Source: Elusimicrobiota bacterium
GTDB lineage: Bacteria > Elusimicrobiota > Elusimicrobia > UBA1565 > UBA9628
NCBI GenBank assembly: GCA_028865585.1
Contig: JAGWJU010000053.1
Coordinates: 1 to 7,559 of the forward strand
Direction: 5' to 3'
DNA: 7,559 nt
Notes under the pieces: model-generated
The model's database searches: none
The model's input: only the letters and a program-made list of their open reading frames with translations
Told to the model about the DNA's origin: nothing
Shown: positions 5,616 to 7,559 of the stretch, piece after piece
Numbering within the stretch: position 1 is the stretch's first letter
How the letters are laid out: each line of letters begins with the position of its first letter
Made by a program: the position numbers and the translations under genes

Positions 5616-6398
5616 GTGCCCCAATCGGAGCTCGAGATTCTAGACCAAGACGGCGTGCGGGAGCTTCGCATGAATCGCCCGCCGTCCAACGCCCTGAGCC
5701 GGAGCCTGCTGGGCCTTATAAAGGAAGCGGCGCAGGCCGCCGGGGAAGACTCCGCGGTCCGGGCCGTCATCTTGAGTTCCGCCATACCCAAGTACTTCTC
5801 CTCGGGTTTGGACGCAAGCGAATTTTCCCCCGGGGACGCCCGCGCGCAGCGGGAGCTTTTTACCGCCATGGTCTCGACTCACCGGGCCTTGGCGGACTGC
5901 CCCAAACCCGTTGTCGCGGCTTCCTGCGGCGCGGCGCTTTTGGGCGGCTTCATCTTGGCCCTGGGCTGCGACGTGAGGCTCTTGTCCGCGGAGCGCGGGC
6001 GCGTGTCTTTGGCCGAGCTGAAGCTGGGCCTTTCGCCTACCTCGCCCATTCTGCGCCAAGTGGCGGCCCTGTCCGCGTCGCCGGGCGTGGTCAACGACTT
6101 AATCTTGAAAGCCAAGACCTTGAGCGCCTCCGAGGCTCTTGCGGCCGGGCTTGTGGACAGGGTTTTTCCGGAGGCGGACTTTGCGGCCGCGGCGCGCCGC
6201 GAGGCCAAGGCCTTGGCCGGAGCCGCGCCCAAGGCCTACGCTTCCGTCAAGCGCGCGCGCCGAGCTTTGGTGATGGGTCCGGACGAGGAGTCGGCGTGGG
6301 CCCAAGGCCGCAGGGAGTTGGAGGAGATTCTCTCGGGCGCTGAGCTTCAAGAAGGCATTTCCGCCCTGCAGGAAAAGCGGAGGCCCCGGTGGCCGTGA
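5616..6398 (+). CDS. Crotonase-family enoyl-CoA isomerase (delta3,delta2-enoyl-CoA isomerase-like)
   Basis: This 260-residue crotonase-superfamily enzyme acts on acyl-CoA thioesters in the cytoplasm. The oxyanion-hole segments are visible: AVILSSAIPKYFSSGLDASEF (about 50-70) and CGAALLGGFILALGCDVRLL (104-123). Of the two glutamates of true enoyl-CoA hydratases (Glu144 and Glu164 in rat crotonase), the first is replaced by Ile113, while the second is kept as Glu134 in AELKLG. A single Glu at this position, and the SS..P..FS.GLD pattern, are features of delta3,delta2-enoyl-CoA isomerases (mitochondrial ECI1-like), which shift a 3-double bond to trans-2. Ordinary hydratase or another crotonase activity is not excluded. 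The GTG start at 5616 fits a leaderless transcript. The stop overlaps the start of the dienoyl-CoA reductase-like gene, so the two are co-translated. Confidence 0.85.
   Translation: MPQSELEILDQDGVRELRMNRPPSNALSRSLLGLIKEAAQAAGEDSAVRAVILSSAIPKYFSSGLDASEFSPGDARAQRELFTAMVSTHRALADCPKPVVAASCGAALLGGFILALGCDVRLLSAERGRVSLAELKLGLSPTSPILRQVAALSASPGVVNDLILKAKTLSASEALAAGLVDRVFPEADFAAAARREAKALAGAAPKAYASVKRARRALVMGPDEESAWAQGRRELEEILSGAELQEGISALQEKRRPRWP
6379..6383 (+). promoter_or_regulatory. Ribosome binding site that decides the SDR start
   Basis: GGAGG lies inside the end of the crotonase gene, 5 bases before GTG 6389 and 11 before GTG 6395. It favours 6389 as the start, giving a 10-base overlap with the upstream gene. 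Confidence 0.55.
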
Positions 6399-7228
6399 CG
6401 CCGTCTTCGTTCCGCTCCGATCTGCTCGCCGGCAAGTGCGCGGTCGTGACCGGGGGCGGCACGGGCATCGGCCGCGCCGTGGCCGAGGATCTGCTCCGGC
6501 ACGGCGCGCGCGTGGTCATCGCCTCTCGGAACCTGGAGCGCCTGGAAGAGACCGCGCGGGAGCTTTCTTCCTTGGGAGAGATTTCGGCTCTGGCCTGCGA
6601 CATCGCGGACGACAGGCAGGTCAAAACCATGGCGGCCGCGGCGCAGGAGCGCATGGGCCGCGTCGATCTCTTGATCAACAACGCGGCGGCGAACTTCATC
6701 CGCCCCTCCGAAATGCTCACGCCCGTGCGCTGGCGCAAAATCGTGGATATCGTCTTGAACGGAACGTTTTACTGTTCGCTGGAGTTCGGCCGGCGGATGC
6801 TGGAGCAGGGAAGCGGCCGCATCGTCAGCATCGTGGCGGCCTACGCCTGGACGGGAGCGCCGGGGCTTCTTCCCTCGGCCGCGGCCAAGGCGGGGGTCGT
6901 CGCCATGACCCGCACGCTGGGCGCGGAATGGGCCGCGCGCGGGGTTTTGGTCAACGCCATCTCTCCCGGGCCCATCGACGTGCCGCAGACGCGCGAGCAT
7001 CTCTGGCCCACGCCCGAGATGCAGGCCAAGGTTCTTTCCAGCATTCCCTTGGACCGCTTCGGCTCGGAACAAGACGTTTCGTCGCTGGTGCTGTTTTTGG
7101 CTTCGGATTTGGGCCGCAACATCGCGGGAGAGGTCATCGTCTCGGACGGCGGACAGAGCTTGGGCCGCGGCGCTCTGGACATGCTCTCCGAGTTGCGCGC
7201 GGTCCGCGCCAAACCAAAGGGCGCTTAG
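6389..7228 (+). CDS. 2,4-dienoyl-CoA reductase-like short-chain dehydrogenase
   Basis: This is a 279-residue NAD(P)H-dependent SDR. It has the nucleotide-binding TGGGTGIG at 21-28, ASRNLERL (a basic Arg47 after the second beta strand, which suggests NADPH), NNAAANF at 97-103, VDIVLNGTFYCS at 119-130 and PGP at 193-195. The last two, together with the NNAA.NF segment, are hallmarks of the eukaryotic-type/Bacillus FadH-like 2,4-dienoyl-CoA reductases. As in that family, the classical YxxxK tyrosine is replaced: PSAAAKAG has Ser163 and Lys167, while a Tyr152 in VAAYAW sits where the mitochondrial enzyme has its catalytic Tyr. The likely reaction reduces 2,4-dienoyl-CoA to trans-3-enoyl-CoA, the substrate of the isomerase-like enzyme encoded just upstream. 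The gene overlaps that one by 10 bases. A different SDR substrate remains possible. Confidence 0.88.
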   Translation: MAVTPSSFRSDLLAGKCAVVTGGGTGIGRAVAEDLLRHGARVVIASRNLERLEETARELSSLGEISALACDIADDRQVKTMAAAAQERMGRVDLLINNAAANFIRPSEMLTPVRWRKIVDIVLNGTFYCSLEFGRRMLEQGSGRIVSIVAAYAWTGAPGLLPSAAAKAGVVAMTRTLGAEWAARGVLVNAISPGPIDVPQTREHLWPTPEMQAKVLSSIPLDRFGSEQDVSSLVLFLASDLGRNIAGEVIVSDGGQSLGRGALDMLSELRAVRAKPKGA

Positions 7229-7256
7229 CAATCGTTCAGGCGTGACCAAAGTCGTC

Positions 7257-7286
7257 TTGACGCTCCTAGGCAAGGTCTGTTAAACT
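7257..7286 (+). promoter_or_regulatory. Promoter of the outer-membrane protein gene
   Basis: TTGACG (7257-7262) and TAAACT (7281-7286) are 18 bases apart. The -10 is imperfect (4 of 6) but is preceded by TGT, an extended -10 element. The expected start, A at about 7293, is 3 bases before the ATG at 7296. It lies in the 67-base gap after the SDR gene. Confidence 0.5.
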
Positions 7287-7295
7287 CACCGCACC

Positions 7296-7559
7296 ATGAA
7301 AAAACTAACCATCGCTTTTTCCTTCATCCTTGCCGCCTGCGCGCCCGCCTTGGCGGTCGAGTGGCAGAGCTTCGGCCCTCGCGCCATGGGCATGGGCGGC
7401 GCGGGCGTAGCCCTCGCCCAGGGACCGGTCGCGTCCTATTGGAATCCCGCCGGCCTGGGCCAAGTGGAGAATCCCTCCGGTTTCGAGCTCCCCGTCGGCG
7501 CGCAGGCCAGCATCAACGGATCTTTGATTCAAGGTATTAAGGATCTCAATCAGCTTAAC
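7296..7559 (+). CDS. N-terminus of a FadL/PorV/TraF-type outer-membrane protein (partial)
   Basis: The first 88 codons are visible and run off the window end without a stop. A signal peptide is clear: MKK, hydrophobic 4-14, then either a signal-peptidase I site after ALA (residue 20) or a lipobox LAAC with Cys15. The mature start, FGPRAMGMGGAGVALAQG...ASYWNPAGLG (26-55), is the signature N-terminus of outer-membrane barrel proteins of the FadL/OmpP1, PorV and TraF-like (PF13729) groups, which share the NPAGL motif. These proteins either move hydrophobic compounds across the outer membrane or act as barrel partners of secretion systems; the fragment cannot decide which. It has its own promoter and no Shine-Dalgarno sequence. 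The neighbouring fatty-acid genes make a FadL-type uptake role attractive, but this is inference. Confidence 0.75.
   Translation, partial: MKKLTIAFSFILAACAPALAVEWQSFGPRAMGMGGAGVALAQGPVASYWNPAGLGQVENPSGFELPVGAQASINGSLIQGIKDLNQLN

Larger units (their letters stand above)
5596..5624 (-). promoter_or_regulatory. Promoter of the leuS-lptE-holA operon
   Basis: On the minus strand TATAAT (5601-5596) is a perfect -10 box, and TTGGGG (5624-5619) lies 17 bases upstream as a weak -35 (3 of 6). The expected start is A at 5590-5589, giving a 6-7 base leader before the ATG at 5583. The -35 lies inside the first codons of the divergent crotonase gene. Confidence 0.6.

Noticed and set aside
7239..7265. Possible terminator after the SDR gene
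   Set aside because: Only short broken pairings (GAC/GTC, GCGT/ACGC) are present, with no T-run, and the region overlaps the -35 of the next promoter. Read-through into the last gene is possible.
6347..7273. A 308-codon minus-strand frame opposite the SDR gene
   Set aside because: It is antisense to an SDR with complete family motifs and has the low-complexity Arg/Gly/Ala composition of a shadow frame.

Overview
The window is GC-rich chromosomal DNA from a Gram-negative (diderm) bacterium. An LptE-type LPS-assembly lipoprotein and the start of a secreted FadL/PorV/TraF-like outer-membrane protein both point to an outer membrane. The gene set is mostly housekeeping (rpsT, holA, lptE, leuS) plus a two-gene fatty-acid cassette. 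No transposase, phage, CRISPR or RNA genes were seen. The phylum cannot be fixed from the sequence alone; Elusimicrobiota or a deltaproteobacterial/myxococcal-type lineage would fit, but that is only a guess.

Layout. 1-27: possible last codons of an upstream plus-strand gene. 26-63: a two-copy tandem repeat carrying DnaA-box-like sites. 84-119: a rho-independent terminator serving the minus-strand gene that follows. 173-931 (-): a one-pass membrane protein of unknown function. 941-1005: two back-to-back sigma70-type promoters, one for that gene and one for rpsT (1013-1336, +). 1389-5583 (-): the compact leuS-lptE-holA operon, read leftwards, which converges with rpsT. 5596-5609: a perfect palindrome that provides a -10 box on each strand and drives leuS leftwards and a fatty-acid cassette rightwards. 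5616-7228 (+): a delta3,delta2-enoyl-CoA isomerase-like crotonase whose end overlaps the start of a 2,4-dienoyl-CoA reductase-like SDR. 7296-end (+): the first 88 codons of an outer-membrane protein of the FadL/PorV/TraF type. No gene-free stretch exceeds 300 bases; the longest is about 145 bases (28-172).

How the genes work together. The leuS-lptE-holA order is a widely seen housekeeping cluster (leucyl-tRNA charging, LPS export, replication clamp loading). The crotonase and the SDR look like the two auxiliary enzymes needed to oxidise unsaturated fatty acids: the reductase turns a 2,4-dienoyl-CoA into a 3-enoyl-CoA and the isomerase moves the double bond to position 2 for normal beta-oxidation. 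The NPAGL-containing outer-membrane protein just downstream could be a hydrophobic-substrate channel feeding them, but that is speculation.

The most striking pattern is in the regulatory DNA. Each of the five genes that begins a transcript here has a recognisable -10 box ending only 6 to 12 bases before its start codon. Expected transcription starts therefore fall on, or within a few bases of, the start codon (leaderless or nearly leaderless mRNAs). Two genes inside operons (lptE and the SDR) instead have purine-rich Shine-Dalgarno sequences.
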